A DNA stretch of 46,812 nt, taken from contig JAFURM010000044.1 of assembly GCA_017471925.1 (NCBI GenBank), positions 1-46,812 of the forward strand, in the 5' to 3' direction. This document shows, piece after piece, positions 1 through 9,652 of the stretch. This DNA is from Bacteroides sp. (lineage in GTDB: Bacteria; Bacteroidota; Bacteroidia; Bacteroidales; Bacteroidaceae). The notes below the pieces were generated by a model. It was not told where the DNA came from. It was given only the letters and a program-made list of their open reading frames with translations, and did not search any database. A program made the position numbers and the translations under genes. Each line of letters begins with the position of its first letter. Position 1 is the stretch's first letter.

Positions 1-1
1 C

Positions 2-907
2 CCCATTATCGGGGATTCGGTACCTCAGGCACAGCGTCAGGATTGGAACGTCAGTTACGACCTGGGCGACTCGTGGCGGGAGGCCCGAAAGATAAAGGTG
101 AAGAATAGTTCTTTGTTTAAGGTTGATGTATTGGTTTACCCTGAATTATCCTTCAAGAACCTGATAATCACACAGATTTACCAGGTGCTGTTCAATCTGT
201 CACCGGCTGTGGAGGTCTCTTTCTGGAAGGGTATGAAACTGACGGCCCAAATGGTGATACCAGTCTATAATGACGGATATGGCGACAGGGCAGGAAAGAT
301 TCATCCGGGATTCCTCACGTTGCAACAGACGGTGAGGCTTCCCTATAACATCTGGGGTACCGCCACCATAGGCACCTACAACGGCAGTCGATACGGATTG
401 GACTTGAAGCTGTTTCGTCCGTTCAAGGACGAACGTTTCTCCGTAGAAGGCCGGATTGGGCTGACGGCAACCCAACGATGGGATGGCTTTGAGTGGGCAT
501 ACGGTACCAAGACGAGGGTGACCTGGAGTTTGGGAGGAAGTTTCTACTGGCCGAAGTACAACACGCAGGCCAGCCTGAAAGCCGAACAATACCTGCTGGG
601 CGAGAAAGGAGTGAGGTTTGACCTGATTCGTCATTTCCGCTACTGCTCTATCGGCTTCTATGCCATGAAGGCCGAAGGCGCGAACAGCAACGGCGGGTTC
701 AGGTTTCAGGTGGCACTTCCACCTTATAAATATAAGAGGAAAGGATATGTGCCTCGCGTGATGCCCTCCAAGAACATGGGTATCGCCTACAATGCAGGAA
801 ACGAGCAGTACTACTACAAGAGTTACCGCACGAACCCCAGCGAGAACATCATGCAGGCCAATAGTTTTAACCCATATTATATAAAATCGGAATTGTTGAA
901 TTATTAA
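2..907 (+). CDS. Putative YjbH-like outer-membrane beta-barrel protein, 5' truncated by window edge
   Basis: The frame is open from the first bases of the window, so the start lies outside it; the GTG at 98 is internal. About 301 residues are visible. They are rich in aromatic and alternating polar/hydrophobic stretches (for example GTATIGTYNGSRYGLDLKLF and TWSLGGSFYWPKY), as expected for amphipathic beta strands of an outer-membrane barrel. The tail is Tyr/Asn-rich. It resembles the C-terminal half of the YjbH-like exopolysaccharide-associated proteins found in Bacteroides, but I recognise this only loosely. The next gene begins 13 bp downstream on the same strand and is a lipoprotein, followed by an OmpA-family protein, so a joint role in the envelope or in surface polymer export is likely. 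The exact family is uncertain; that this is a real coding region is not. Confidence 0.6.
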   Translation, partial: PIIGDSVPQAQRQDWNVSYDLGDSWREARKIKVKNSSLFKVDVLVYPELSFKNLIITQIYQVLFNLSPAVEVSFWKGMKLTAQMVIPVYNDGYGDRAGKIHPGFLTLQQTVRLPYNIWGTATIGTYNGSRYGLDLKLFRPFKDERFSVEGRIGLTATQRWDGFEWAYGTKTRVTWSLGGSFYWPKYNTQASLKAEQYLLGEKGVRFDLIRHFRYCSIGFYAMKAEGANSNGGFRFQVALPPYKYKRKGYVPRVMPSKNMGIAYNAGNEQYYYKSYRTNPSENIMQANSFNPYYIKSELLNY

Positions 908-920
908 TTTTAAAATTGAG

Positions 921-2573
921 ATGAAAAAGAAAAGTTTCTTTAGCGGTTTCAGTGCAAAATTGGCATTTGCCGCAGTGGCTTTGTCCAGTGCCTTATTAAC
1001 TGGATGTTACAAAGATGAAGGATTGGATGTGATTGACCCCAACCAAAGCATCACACTCCCCGCAGCACAGTACACAGTGACCGGTACTGTATATGATGTT
1101 GATGGCGCTATTTTGAAGGATGCAAAAGTAACGGCCACCTCTGGCAAGGTTAGCGTTTCCAATGGTTCCTATACCATTACCATCACTGATGATAACAACA
1201 TCGCCAGCAGCATAGACGTAACAGCATCATGCGACAAATACGAATCACAGACTACGACAGTGAACATTGCTAAGCTGAAGCCTGGACAGGCCGCCGTATA
1301 CCCTGTCAGTTTCTTCCTGAAAGAAGCCAATACCAAGGAAGTACCCGTGAAGTATAACTTGAAGGTAACCGTATTGGAAGGTGAGAACATGACAGACATC
1401 ACTTCTGAAGCCACCATCAAGGTTTACGGAAGAGGCGCAACAGAAATTACCGACCTTACAGCATTGGAAGCCGGCTCTTATAAGATCAAGGCCAGTGCAG
1501 AAGGGTACACTTCTACCATCCAATACATCACGTTGGTTAAGGCAACCGAAAAGATTGAAGCTACTTCTACAGACGAATTTGTAGTAGAAGAATACACGGC
1601 CGAAATCGTATTGGTCAAGGAAGCTACCGGCACCGTAGTCATCAGCGGTGACCTGAAGTTCGGTGACCGTTGGATGTTGGCCAAGGTTGTACGCCTCTTC
1701 AACAGCAAGGGTACACAATTCTATGGCGAGGGCAACTCCAACACGTATGCCTACATGTTCAATGTACCCGAAACCGAATTCGTGGAAGAAGCTGCCACCC
1801 CCGACGTAACGACAAGAACAAGAGCAACTTCCACTGCCAAGTCGTTCCTGGCCAACTTCACCATCGTTGACGAGAACGGCATCGAGCTGAAGATGGAGCA
1901 GAAGATTGAGAAGCCCGCAGAGACAAGCACTCCCGAAGATCCGGGCCAAGGCGGTGAGGAAGAAAAAGCCAACATTGAAATCAAGATAGACTTCTCATTC
2001 AGCGTAGAAATCGCCAAGGAGACCATCAGCACGACTCCCGTTGCTACCAAGGACATCTTCGATCCCTATATCACCAACGCTGAGGAGACTGCCAAGACTT
2101 ACAGCTATACGGCTCCCATGCTGAAGGGTACGAAGTTCATCTCCGCATCTACCGTAAGCGACCTGCTTGACACGAAGACCGCTCTCGGCGCTGCCGTTGC
2201 CGTAGCCTTTGAAGAGGCCGTGAAGAACGTTGTGGTTGTGGAAAACTATGAGGAGACCAAGGTAGAAAACGCAGCTACCATCACCCTGCCTGCCTACACT
2301 GCCCTGAAGAGCGTCACTTCTTATCAGGAATTTGTAGAGTACGCCCTCACTCCGACTACCGTTTACTCCACGACTTCCATCAATGGTGTTGCCGCCGAGC
2401 CTGTAGCAGTCAGTGTAGAAGGTCTGGCTAACATCAAGGCCGTATACGAAGAGGCCGGTGTGGTAACAGTAAGCCAAGACGACATCGAGACCGAAAGCAT
2501 CGACCACGGCCATAGCCACTCTCACGGACATGGCACAGGTAATGCCGGTGGTGGTATTGTAGAAGCTGAGTAA
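921..2573 (+). CDS. DUF3869-type lipoprotein with His-rich C-terminal tail
   Basis: This 550-residue protein has a lipoprotein signal peptide: a basic start, a hydrophobic stretch, and lipobox LLTGC with Cys29. It is therefore probably anchored in the outer membrane. From about residue 50 it shows a carboxypeptidase-regulatory-like/Ig-type repeat (YTVTGTVYDVDGAILKDAKVT), followed by a second similar segment near residue 145. The middle and C-terminal parts match what I know as the DUF3869 family of Bacteroides lipoproteins; the function is unknown. The last ~25 residues contain DHGHSHSHGHG, a likely metal-binding tail. A Pro/Glu/Gly linker lies near residue 335. It sits between a putative barrel protein and an OmpA protein, consistent with an envelope assembly. 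A hairpin separates it from ompA. Confidence 0.8.
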   Translation: MKKKSFFSGFSAKLAFAAVALSSALLTGCYKDEGLDVIDPNQSITLPAAQYTVTGTVYDVDGAILKDAKVTATSGKVSVSNGSYTITITDDNNIASSIDVTASCDKYESQTTTVNIAKLKPGQAAVYPVSFFLKEANTKEVPVKYNLKVTVLEGENMTDITSEATIKVYGRGATEITDLTALEAGSYKIKASAEGYTSTIQYITLVKATEKIEATSTDEFVVEEYTAEIVLVKEATGTVVISGDLKFGDRWMLAKVVRLFNSKGTQFYGEGNSNTYAYMFNVPETEFVEEAATPDVTTRTRATSTAKSFLANFTIVDENGIELKMEQKIEKPAETSTPEDPGQGGEEEKANIEIKIDFSFSVEIAKETISTTPVATKDIFDPYITNAEETAKTYSYTAPMLKGTKFISASTVSDLLDTKTALGAAVAVAFEEAVKNVVVVENYEETKVENAATITLPAYTALKSVTSYQEFVEYALTPTTVYSTTSINGVAAEPVAVSVEGLANIKAVYEEAGVVTVSQDDIETESIDHGHSHSHGHGTGNAGGGIVEAE

Positions 2574-2589
2574 AAAACTATCCGGGCAC

Positions 2590-2628
2590 GGATGGAAGTC
2601 TCCTGCAAGCAGGCAGGGGCTTCCGTCC
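2590..2628 (+). other. Intercistronic hairpin between DUF3869 gene and ompA-like gene
   Basis: The left arm (2590-2606) and right arm (2613-2628) pair almost fully (GGATGGAAG with CTTCCGTCC, then CCTGC with GCAGG) around a short loop. No T run follows, so it is not a standard terminator. It could protect the upstream mRNA end or tune expression between the two genes. Confidence 0.55.
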
Positions 2629-2652
2629 CCCCACATAATAACAAGAACAACA

Positions 2653-3957
2653 ATGAAAAGAAAATCACTCATATTATCTTTACTGTTGTCGGGAGCCGTC
2701 ATGGCCTCTGCGCAAGACAAGGAGAAATACTATAGCGAGAAGGCTACAGACAACATCTTTGTCAGCGTGGGAGTGGGTGCGCAGGTCGTTACCAACCCGA
2801 GCAACTTCGACTATGGATTCGGGAAATCCATAACACCGCTGGTGAATATCTCAGTGGGAAAACTGTTCACCCCTGTTTGGGGCATCCGTGGCCAGATAGC
2901 CGGATGGTCGGGGAAACTGAATACGCAGTATCCGTTTGAGGAATACAATGCACACGTACCTGAGTACAACAAAATCATCGAAGCCTATAATAAAGCCGAA
3001 GGACTTACCGGAAACGATGCCGTGCCCCTCCGTGAGGAAATGGGATGGAACAAGCACAAGAAGACTTTCTTCGGTATCAATGCTGACGTGATGATGAATC
3101 TTACCAACTTGTTTGCCGGTTACCGTGAAGGACGCAAATGGGAGTTCATCCTCTTCGGCGGTCCCACGATTAACATTGCCAAGAACTGCTCCGGTTGGAA
3201 TATCGGCACAGAATTCCTTGCCGTAAACAATGAAGACGGTTCATTGACTTATCGCCCTATACTCAATCCCGAAGAGACCTACGCTACAGAGAGCAAGACC
3301 CGCCTCTTGGTAGGTGCAAGCCTGGGCTTGGGCGTGAAGTATAACATCAACAACTACTGGGCCATCGACCTGGAGACACGCGGCACAGTCACTCCCTCCG
3401 TCTTCGGTTCGCTGAGTGATGCCAACACAGAAGGCATCATGGGGCTGAATATCGGTGCCACCTATACATTCGGTGGCAAAAAATTCGTATCTTGCAGCGC
3501 GAAGATAGACAAGACGGCCATCAACGACGAGGTGAACAAGTATCGCGAAGAACTGGCACAGGCACAGACCGACCTGGCACAGACCAAGAACGCCCTGGCC
3601 AACGTTCAGCGTGAGACCAAGGAAGTGGTTAAGGAAATCGAAGTTGCCGGTCCTCGAGCCATCTTCTTCGCCATCGGTAGCTCCAAGATTGATGACTATG
3701 GCATGGTCAACATCCAGTTGGCAGCCAAGGTGCTGAAGGCTAACCCTGACAAGAAGTACAAGATTGCAGGCTACTGCGACAAGGCTACAGGTAGCTCTTC
3801 ATTCAATCAGAAGCTTTCCGAGAAACGCGCTCAGGCTGTTTACGATGCATTGGTTGCCGAAGGCGTAGACAAGGAGCAGCTGGAGCTCGTAGGTTTCGGC
3901 GGTACCGAGAACATGTTCAACAAGGACTACCTGAACCGCGTGGTTATTCTGGAATAA
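2653..3957 (+). CDS. OmpA family protein (N-terminal barrel plus OmpA_C peptidoglycan-binding domain)
   Basis: This 434-residue protein has a Sec signal peptide (MKRKSLILSLLLSG..ASAQ, cleavage after about Ala20). Residues ~25-280 are beta-barrel-like, ending with LNIGATYTFGGKKF. Residues ~290-330 form a heptad-like coiled linker (YREELAQAQTDLAQTKNALA). Residues ~335-434 form an OmpA_C domain with IFFAIGSSKID at its start, FNQKLSEKRAQAVYDAL in the middle and a C-terminal NRVVILE. Such domains bind diaminopimelate in peptidoglycan and tether the outer membrane. The gene lies 79 bp after the DUF3869 gene and is followed by a strong terminator, so it is probably the last gene of the operon. Confidence 0.9.
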   Translation: MKRKSLILSLLLSGAVMASAQDKEKYYSEKATDNIFVSVGVGAQVVTNPSNFDYGFGKSITPLVNISVGKLFTPVWGIRGQIAGWSGKLNTQYPFEEYNAHVPEYNKIIEAYNKAEGLTGNDAVPLREEMGWNKHKKTFFGINADVMMNLTNLFAGYREGRKWEFILFGGPTINIAKNCSGWNIGTEFLAVNNEDGSLTYRPILNPEETYATESKTRLLVGASLGLGVKYNINNYWAIDLETRGTVTPSVFGSLSDANTEGIMGLNIGATYTFGGKKFVSCSAKIDKTAINDEVNKYREELAQAQTDLAQTKNALANVQRETKEVVKEIEVAGPRAIFFAIGSSKIDDYGMVNIQLAAKVLKANPDKKYKIAGYCDKATGSSSFNQKLSEKRAQAVYDALVAEGVDKEQLELVGFGGTENMFNKDYLNRVVILE

Positions 3958-4005
3958 TACGAAATATCGCTTCACATGACGTGAAGTTCATACACAAACG
4001 TGACG

Positions 4006-4040
4006 AAAGGCCATCTCTGTGAAGAGGTGGCCTTTTTTTT
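4006..4040 (+). terminator. Rho-independent terminator after OmpA-family gene
   Basis: A 12-bp stem (AAAGGCCATCTC at 4006-4017 with GAGGTGGCCTTT at 4024-4035, one G:U pair) with a 6-nt loop is followed by T4033-4040. It is a classic intrinsic terminator and separates the envelope operon from nth. Confidence 0.92.
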
Positions 4041-4077
4041 GTGCGGACAAGATGGCATGGATTAACGCCGAAAGTTG

Positions 4078-4085
4078 TACCTTTG
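4078..4085 (+). promoter_or_regulatory. Bacteroides -7 box for nth
   Basis: TACCTTTG fits the -7 consensus TAnnTTTG and lies 21 bases before the ATG. No clear TTTG -33 element is present at the usual spacing. Confidence 0.6.
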
Positions 4086-4106
4086 CCCCCACATAATCAT
4101 AGCACT

Positions 4107-4781
4107 ATGCAAAAGAAAGAACGATATGAAAAGGTGCTGGAATGGTTCAGGGTCAACCGACCGGTAGCCGAGACCGAACTGCAGTATGAGAATCCGTTCC
4201 AACTGCTCGTTGCCGTGATACTCTCCGCCCAATGCACGGACAAGCGGGTGAACCAGACCACCCCTGCCCTCTTCCACGACTTCCCCACCCCCGAGGCGAT
4301 GGCTGCCACGACGCCCGAGGTCATCTTCGAATACATCCGCAGCGTCTCCTACCCCAACAACAAGGCCAAGCACCTGGTGGGCATGGCCCGCATGTTGGTC
4401 AGCACCTTTCAGAGCAGGGTGCCAGACACATTGGAAGAGCTCGTCAAGCTACCGGGCGTGGGACGCAAGACGGCCAACGTCATCCAATCCGTAGTGTACA
4501 ACAAGGCCGCCATGGCCGTAGACACCCACGTTTTCCGCGTCAGCCACCGCCTCGGTCTGGTAAGCGACAAGTGCACCACCCCGCTCAGTGTGGAGAAGGA
4601 GCTGACGAAGCATATTCCCGAGCAAGACATCCCCATCGCCCACCATTGGCTCATCCTCCACGGACGCTACACCTGCCTGGCACGCGCCCCCCAATGTGCC
4701 AACTGTGGTTTGCAATTGGCGTGCAAATTCTTCTGTCAGACACACAAAGTGAAGCAAGAGAAGAGGCGCGAGAAAGAATAA
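4107..4781 (+). CDS. nth: Endonuclease III (DNA glycosylase/AP lyase)
   Basis: This 224-residue protein removes oxidised pyrimidines from DNA and cleaves the abasic site. The helix-hairpin-helix LPGVGRKTANV carries the catalytic Lys (Lys121), followed by the catalytic Asp in AVDTHVFR (Asp139). The C-terminus has the 4Fe-4S loop Cys190-X6-Cys197-X2-Cys200-X5-Cys206. I place the start at ATG 4107 (MQKKERYEKV) because it matches the family's usual N-terminus and lies downstream of the -7 box; an earlier in-frame ATG at 4041 would start before that promoter. The gene is followed by pgk on the same strand with its own -7 box. Confidence 0.96.
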   Translation: MQKKERYEKVLEWFRVNRPVAETELQYENPFQLLVAVILSAQCTDKRVNQTTPALFHDFPTPEAMAATTPEVIFEYIRSVSYPNNKAKHLVGMARMLVSTFQSRVPDTLEELVKLPGVGRKTANVIQSVVYNKAAMAVDTHVFRVSHRLGLVSDKCTTPLSVEKELTKHIPEQDIPIAHHWLILHGRYTCLARAPQCANCGLQLACKFFCQTHKVKQEKRREKE

Positions 4782-4817
4782 ATGATGAAATCGTAGCGAG
4801 GAAATAGAAATAAACAC

Positions 4818-4825
4818 TAACTTTG
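4818..4825 (+). promoter_or_regulatory. Bacteroides -7 box for pgk
   Basis: TAACTTTG matches TAnnTTTG and lies 43 bases before the pgk start. A -33 TTTG is not evident. Confidence 0.6.
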
Positions 4826-4868
4826 CGCACACAAAAGCGAAATCGTAACACTTTTAAATAATAGAGAT

Positions 4869-6125
4869 ATGACTATTGATCAATTCAACTTTGCCGGTAA
4901 AAAGGCATTTGTCCGTGTGGACTTCAATGTACCTCTGGACGAGAACTTCAACATCACAGATGATACCCGTATGCGTGCAGCTCTGCCTACGCTGAAGAAA
5001 ATCCTGGCCGATGGCGGCAGCATCATCATCGGTTCACACCTGGGTCGTCCGAAAGGCGCAACCGAGAAATTCTCTTTGAAGCACATCCAGAAGCATCTCG
5101 AGGAGCTGCTGGGCGTTGAAGTACAGTTTGCCAACGACTGCATGGGCGAAGAGGCCGCCGTCAAGGCTGCCGCTCTGCAACCGGGCGAAGTGTTGCTGTT
5201 GGAGAACCTGCGTTTCTATGCCGAAGAGGAAGGCAAGCCCCGTGGCCTGGCCGAAGACGCTACAGACGAAGAGAAGAAGGCTGCCAAGGCTGCCGTTAAG
5301 GAGAGCCAAAAGGAGTTCACCAAGAAGCTGGCCTCTTATGCAGACTGCTACGTGAACGATGCCTTCGGTACCGCTCACCGTGCTCACGCTTCCACAGCCT
5401 TGATCGCCAAATACTTCGACAAGGACAACAAGATGTTCGGCTACCTGATGGAGAAAGAGGTGAAGGCCGTAGACAAAGTGTTGAACGACATTCACCGTCC
5501 GTTCACAGCCATCATGGGCGGCTCCAAGGTTTCTTCCAAGATTGAAATCATCGAGAACCTGCTGAACAAGGTGGACAACCTGATCATTGCAGGCGGCATG
5601 ACCTACACCTTCATGAAGGCACAGGGTGGCACAGTGGGCTGCTCCATCTGCGAAGAGGACAAGCTGGACCTGGCTCTCGACCTGCTGAAGAAGGCTCAGG
5701 AGAAGGGTGTCAACCTGGTACTGGCCGTAGATACCAAGGCTGCCGATTCGTTCTCCAACGATGCCAATACACAAATCGTTCCTTCCAACGAAATCCCCGA
5801 CGGTTGGGAAGGCCTGGACATCGGTCCCAAGACAGAAGAGATCTTCGCTGAAGTCATCAAGGGCAGCAAGACCATCCTGTGGAACGGTCCTACCGGCGTA
5901 TTCGAGTTCGACAACTTCACTCACGGTTCACGTGCCGTAGGCGAAGCTATCGTAGAGGCTACCAAGAACGGTGCATTCTCCCTCGTGGGCGGTGGCGACT
6001 CCGTGGCCTGCGTGAACAAGTTCGGCCTGGCCAGCGGCGTTTCCTACGTATCTACCGGTGGTGGTGCCCTGCTCGAGGCTATCGAAGGCAAGGTGCTTCC
6101 GGGCATCGCAGCCATCAACGAATAA
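4869..6125 (+). CDS. pgk: Phosphoglycerate kinase
   Basis: This 418-residue cytoplasmic glycolytic enzyme transfers phosphate between 1,3-bisphosphoglycerate and ADP. Family signatures run in order: [10 protein letters not shown] near the N-terminus, SHLGRPKG (3-phosphoglycerate binding), [22 protein letters not shown], the hinge-side GGSKVSSKI, and C-terminal nucleotide-site motifs [10 protein letters not shown] and [14 protein letters not shown] small insert, [14 protein letters not shown], falls around residue 140. Codon use is strongly biased toward a few codons (GGC, CTG, AAG), as expected for a highly expressed gene. A terminator follows at 6205-6245. Confidence 0.98.
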   Translation: MTIDQFNFAGKKAFVRVDFNVPLDENFNITDDTRMRAALPTLKKILADGGSIIIGSHLGRPKGATEKFSLKHIQKHLEELLGVEVQFANDCMGEEAAVKAAALQPGEVLLLENLRFYAEEEGKPRGLAEDATDEEKKAAKAAVKESQKEFTKKLASYADCYVNDAFGTAHRAHASTALIAKYFDKDNKMFGYLMEKEVKAVDKVLNDIHRPFTAIMGGSKVSSKIEIIENLLNKVDNLIIAGGMTYTFMKAQGGTVGCSICEEDKLDLALDLLKKAQEKGVNLVLAVDTKAADSFSNDANTQIVPSNEIPDGWEGLDIGPKTEEIFAEVIKGSKTILWNGPTGVFEFDNFTHGSRAVGEAIVEATKNGAFSLVGGGDSVACVNKFGLASGVSYVSTGGGALLEAIEGKVLPGIAAINE

Positions 6126-6204
6126 GCTGTATCAAAGGTGAATTAACTTACAAAAGCGGGCGTGAGCATCCCATGGCCCACGCTCCACAGATATTCAACA
6201 GAAC

Positions 6205-6245
6205 GAGGAGGGAGGCGCCCATACCGGCACCCCCCTTCTCTTTTT
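6205..6245 (+). terminator. Rho-independent terminator after pgk
   Basis: A 15-bp stem with two mismatches (left arm 6205-6219, right arm 6226-6240) has a 6-nt loop and is followed by TTTTT. It ends 15 bases before the next start codon, so the TPR gene is either read through or has a promoter overlapping this element. Confidence 0.75.
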
Positions 6246-6260
6246 ATATAAGGAAGGGAC

Positions 6261-8453
6261 ATGAACGAACAGACCATTCAGGAACAATACCTGCACATCA
6301 TACAGCTGCTGGAGCAGCAACGGCTGAAAGAGGCCCAGGCCCAACTGGAAGCCTACCTCTACAACTGCAACGACTGGACGCTGCGCACCCGTCTGGAGCA
6401 GGCCCAGGCCTCCTACCAATACATGCTGCAATACATGCGCCAAGGGGTGACCGATGTGGAGCGCCCGCAACTGTATGCACGCCTGTTGCGCACCACATGG
6501 GAAATAGCCGACCAGACCCGCCTGCACCTCCTGGATGGAGCCTCCTTCCGCTACTACAACAGCCTGCACCGCAACCGGCAGTCACTGGTCACAGGCGACC
6601 TGCCCGCCTGGCTGAAGACACTGGAGGGCTTCCCCGATGACATCGCCGTATGCCGCCTGATGCCCAACAACGAGGCTGCCCTCGAGGTCGCCACCAGACG
6701 ACGCGAAGAGGCCCACCGCAACCTGTTCCTCTCCATCTGGAGCAGCAGTGAATGGTCGGGCGGCGAATTTCAGGAGGCCCGGGAGTATCTGCACTCGGAG
6801 TTGCTTCCGGCCAATGACCTCTGCCTGATGGTCAGTGCAGTCACCCTCAGCCTGACGGAATGCTTCGACCTGCAGAAACTGACGTGGCTCCTGGATGCCT
6901 ATAGCCACGACGAGCAGCATGTCCGCCAAAGGGCTTTGGTGGGCATAGCCCTCACCCTGCACCTGCACCACAGGCGGCTCCACCTCTACCCCGAGGTGAC
7001 AGCCCGACTCTCCTGCTTGGACGAAGAGGGCAACTTCGGGAAAGCGTTGAACAGAGTCTACATCCAACTGCTCCGCAGCCAAGAGACCGAGAAGATAGAC
7101 AAGAAGATGCGCGAGGAGATAATTCCGGGCATGATGAAGAACATCGACCTGATACAGGGCATGAAATTCGGCCTTGACGAAAACGGGACTGAGGAAGAAG
7201 ACTGCGCCGCCGACTGGGAGGAGGTGATGGAGAAGACGGGCCTGGGCAACCAGCTCCGTACGATGACCGACCTGCAAATGGAGGGAGCGGACGTCCACAT
7301 GAGCAGCTTCAGCCAACTGAAGAAGTTCCCGTTCTTCAACAACTCCTGCAACTGGCTCTTCCCCTTCGACCGGACACACTCCGACATCATCCGTCTCTTC
7401 GGCCTCAACGGCAAGGAACGTCTCCTCCGGCTGATAACCACCGGCGGTTTCTTCTGCGATAACGACAAGTACTCCCTTTGTCTCATGCTGAACCAGGTGC
7501 CCCGGGAGCATCGCAACAGCATGATGAGCCAGCTGACGACGCCCGATGGCGAGGAGCTGGACGAGTCCCGAATGGCCGAACTGAGCAAGATGGCCAACCA
7601 GTCTTACGTCATCAGCAACCACTACATCCACGACCTTTACCGTTTCTTCAAGCTAAGTCCCAAGCACAACGAGATGCACGACATCTTCAAGGATGAGTTC
7701 CGGCTCTTTGACCTGCCCGTTCTGAGAGACATTCTCTACAAGCCCGCCTACCTGAAGGCCGTGGCCGACTTCCTGTTTGCCAAGGAGCATATAGGAAGAG
7801 CACTGGAGATTTACCGCCGGCTGACCGAGCTGGACGGGGTGAATGCCGACATTTATCAGAAGATTGGCTACTGTCTGCAGAGGGAGGAACGGTATGACGA
7901 AGCCATCGAGGCCTATCGCACGGCAGACGTCTTGAAGCCCGACCACCTGTGGACCATCCGCCATCTGGCCACTTGCTACCGCCGGAAAGGCGACTTCCGC
8001 AATGCCTTAGAGTGTTACACGAAGGCACAGGCCATGCAGCCGGAAAACCGGAACGTCATCTTCTTCACCGGCAGTTGCCTGGCCGAGCTGGGGCGTCACG
8101 ACGAGGCGTTACAGCAGTTCTTCCGCTTAGACCTGATGGAGGAGAACAATGTGAAGGCATGGAGAGCCATAGCCTGGTGCTCCTTCCTCTGCCGCAAGTA
8201 TGAGCAGGCCGTCAGGTATTACGAGAAGGTGCTCCAACAAGACCCGCGCCCCACCGACTTCCTGAACGCCGGCCACGCCTACTTAGTGACGGGCCGGACC
8301 GAACTGTGCGTGGAGCACTATAGCAAAGGATGCCTGAGAAGCGGCAACCGGGCCGAGTTCATCGAGCTGTTCCGCAAGGACGAAGCCATCCTGCTGCAGC
8401 ACGGCGTGGCACGCGAAGACCTGCCGCTGATTATGGATATGACGCTGATGTAA
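6261..8453 (+). CDS. Tetratricopeptide-repeat protein, function unknown
   Basis: This 730-residue protein has no signal peptide, so it is probably cytoplasmic. Residues ~500-700 contain consecutive TPR units (for example IYQKIGYCLQREERYDEAIEAYRTA, HLATCYRRKGDFRNALECYTKA and AIAWCSFLCRKYEQAVRYYEKV). TPRs form helical scaffolds for protein-protein contacts. The first ~480 residues are helix-rich and rich in Leu, Arg and Glu, with no motif I recognise. It is followed by the convergent maf operon with only 48 bp between stop codons. The gene is certainly real; I cannot assign a partner or process. Confidence 0.85.
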   Translation: MNEQTIQEQYLHIIQLLEQQRLKEAQAQLEAYLYNCNDWTLRTRLEQAQASYQYMLQYMRQGVTDVERPQLYARLLRTTWEIADQTRLHLLDGASFRYYNSLHRNRQSLVTGDLPAWLKTLEGFPDDIAVCRLMPNNEAALEVATRRREEAHRNLFLSIWSSSEWSGGEFQEAREYLHSELLPANDLCLMVSAVTLSLTECFDLQKLTWLLDAYSHDEQHVRQRALVGIALTLHLHHRRLHLYPEVTARLSCLDEEGNFGKALNRVYIQLLRSQETEKIDKKMREEIIPGMMKNIDLIQGMKFGLDENGTEEEDCAADWEEVMEKTGLGNQLRTMTDLQMEGADVHMSSFSQLKKFPFFNNSCNWLFPFDRTHSDIIRLFGLNGKERLLRLITTGGFFCDNDKYSLCLMLNQVPREHRNSMMSQLTTPDGEELDESRMAELSKMANQSYVISNHYIHDLYRFFKLSPKHNEMHDIFKDEFRLFDLPVLRDILYKPAYLKAVADFLFAKEHIGRALEIYRRLTELDGVNADIYQKIGYCLQREERYDEAIEAYRTADVLKPDHLWTIRHLATCYRRKGDFRNALECYTKAQAMQPENRNVIFFTGSCLAELGRHDEALQQFFRLDLMEENNVKAWRAIAWCSFLCRKYEQAVRYYEKVLQQDPRPTDFLNAGHAYLVTGRTELCVEHYSKGCLRSGNRAEFIELFRKDEAILLQHGVAREDLPLIMDMTLM

Positions 8454-8501
8454 GAGCCTTAGCCGGAAGAGGGGCAACGGTTACACGCTCCGCGCCGTCT
8501 G

Positions 8502-9083
8502 TTAGACCTTCAGCAGTTCCCGATAGAGACGCTGCACGGGCAGGCCCATGATGTTGAAGTAGCTTCCCGCAATGTTCTCCACCCCGATGAAGCCTATCCA
8601 CTCCTGCACGCCATAGGCACCGGCCTTGTCCAGGGGACGGTAGTTGTCCACATAGTAAGCAATCTCTTCCTCGCTCAGCTCGGCAAAGCGTACCTCAGTC
8701 TGTGCCGAGAAACTGCGTTGCCATTCGGTAGTGGTGAGACAGACGCCCGTGAAGACCTCGTGCGTGCGTCCCGACATGTCGCGCAACATCTGCATGGCCT
8801 CCTCCCTCCCGGCCGGCTTGCCCAGCACGCGGCCCTCTATCCAGACAATGGTGTCGGCCGTAATCATCAGTTCATCGGGTTGCAGCATGGCGCGATAGGC
8901 GTTGGCCTTCTCCACGCTGATGTATTGCGGGATGTCGGCCCCCTCCAGTTCGGGGGGATAGGATTCGTCCACGTCGGGCAGGGTGCGCACTTCATAGGCC
9001 ACGCCCAGTCCTGCCAGCAGCTCCTTGCGTCGTGGCGAGTTGCTGGCCAGTATGATGCGGTATTTCTTCAGATTGTCAAGCAT
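8502..9083 (-). CDS. maf: Maf-family nucleoside triphosphate pyrophosphatase
   Basis: This 193-residue cytoplasmic protein has the Maf signature ASNSPRRKELLAGLG at the N-terminus (phosphate-binding Ser-Arg-Arg), the metal-site TADTIVWIEGRVLGKP in the middle, and GRTHEVFTGVCL. Maf proteins hydrolyse dTTP/UTP or modified nucleotides to monophosphates and are linked to septum arrest in some bacteria. It is the last gene of the minus-strand operon, starting 27 bp after kdsC. Confidence 0.95.
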   Translation of the reverse strand: MLDNLKKYRIILASNSPRRKELLAGLGVAYEVRTLPDVDESYPPELEGADIPQYISVEKANAYRAMLQPDELMITADTIVWIEGRVLGKPAGREEAMQMLRDMSGRTHEVFTGVCLTTTEWQRSFSAQTEVRFAELSEEEIAYYVDNYRPLDKAGAYGVQEWIGFIGVENIAGSYFNIMGLPVQRLYRELLKV

Positions 9084-9110
9084 AATCGTGTGTCTGATAA
9101 GGTTTGTTTG

Positions 9111-9641
9111 TCACCAGCCGAAGGCTTTCTCGTCGGCCATCCACAGGCCGTGTACCTTGAGCACCTGCTCCACGATGTCGCGGCCACATCCATATCCGCC
9201 TTCGGCATGGGAGATGTAGCGGGCCACGGCCTTCACCTCGGGCGCGGCATCCTTGGGGCAACAGGGGAGTCCGCAGGCGCGGAGCACTTCGATGTCGGGG
9301 ATGTCATCGCCCACGTAGAGGATTTCCTCATCGCACAGGCCGTGCCTGTCGCGGAAGTCCCGGTAGTCGTGTATCTTGACGGAGGAGCCGATGTAGATGT
9401 CTTCGGCCGGTATGCCCAGGGAGAGGAAGCGTTTGCGCACCGCTTCGGTCCGCCCGCCGGTGATGATGCCCAGCTTCACGCCCATCTTGGCGGCCAGGTG
9501 GATGGAATAGCCGTCCTTGATGTTCACCGTGCGCATTGGTTCCCCCTCTACGCTCATGGGTATCACGTTGGCACTCAGCACGCCGTCCACATCGAACAGC
9601 AGAGCCTTTATTTTCTTCAGGTTGTAATTGATGGTACTCAT
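9111..9641 (-). CDS. kdsC: KdsC-type 3-deoxy-D-manno-octulosonate-8-phosphate phosphatase (HAD)
   Basis: This 176-residue HAD phosphatase dephosphorylates KDO-8-phosphate in lipid A/LPS core synthesis. HAD motif I is FDVDGVLS (nucleophile and acid/base Asp, ~residues 16-22), motif II lies in IITGGRT, and motif IV is [12 protein letters not shown]. It is a compact, cap-less type, as is usual for KdsC. I choose the ATG at 9641 ([10 protein letters not shown]); a further upstream in-frame start would run into the neighbouring DUF2520 gene. The gene lies 11 bp after the DUF2520 gene, so the two are co-transcribed. Confidence 0.93.
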   Translation of the reverse strand: MSTINYNLKKIKALLFDVDGVLSANVIPMSVEGEPMRTVNIKDGYSIHLAAKMGVKLGIITGGRTEAVRKRFLSLGIPAEDIYIGSSVKIHDYRDFRDRHGLCDEEILYVGDDIPDIEVLRACGLPCCPKDAAPEVKAVARYISHAEGGYGCGRDIVEQVLKVHGLWMADEKAFGW

Positions 9642-9652
9642 AGTCAGTTGTT

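Noticed and set aside
98-907. GTG at 98 as the true start of the first gene
   Set aside because: The frame is open to the window edge with protein-like sequence upstream, so the gene begins outside the window.
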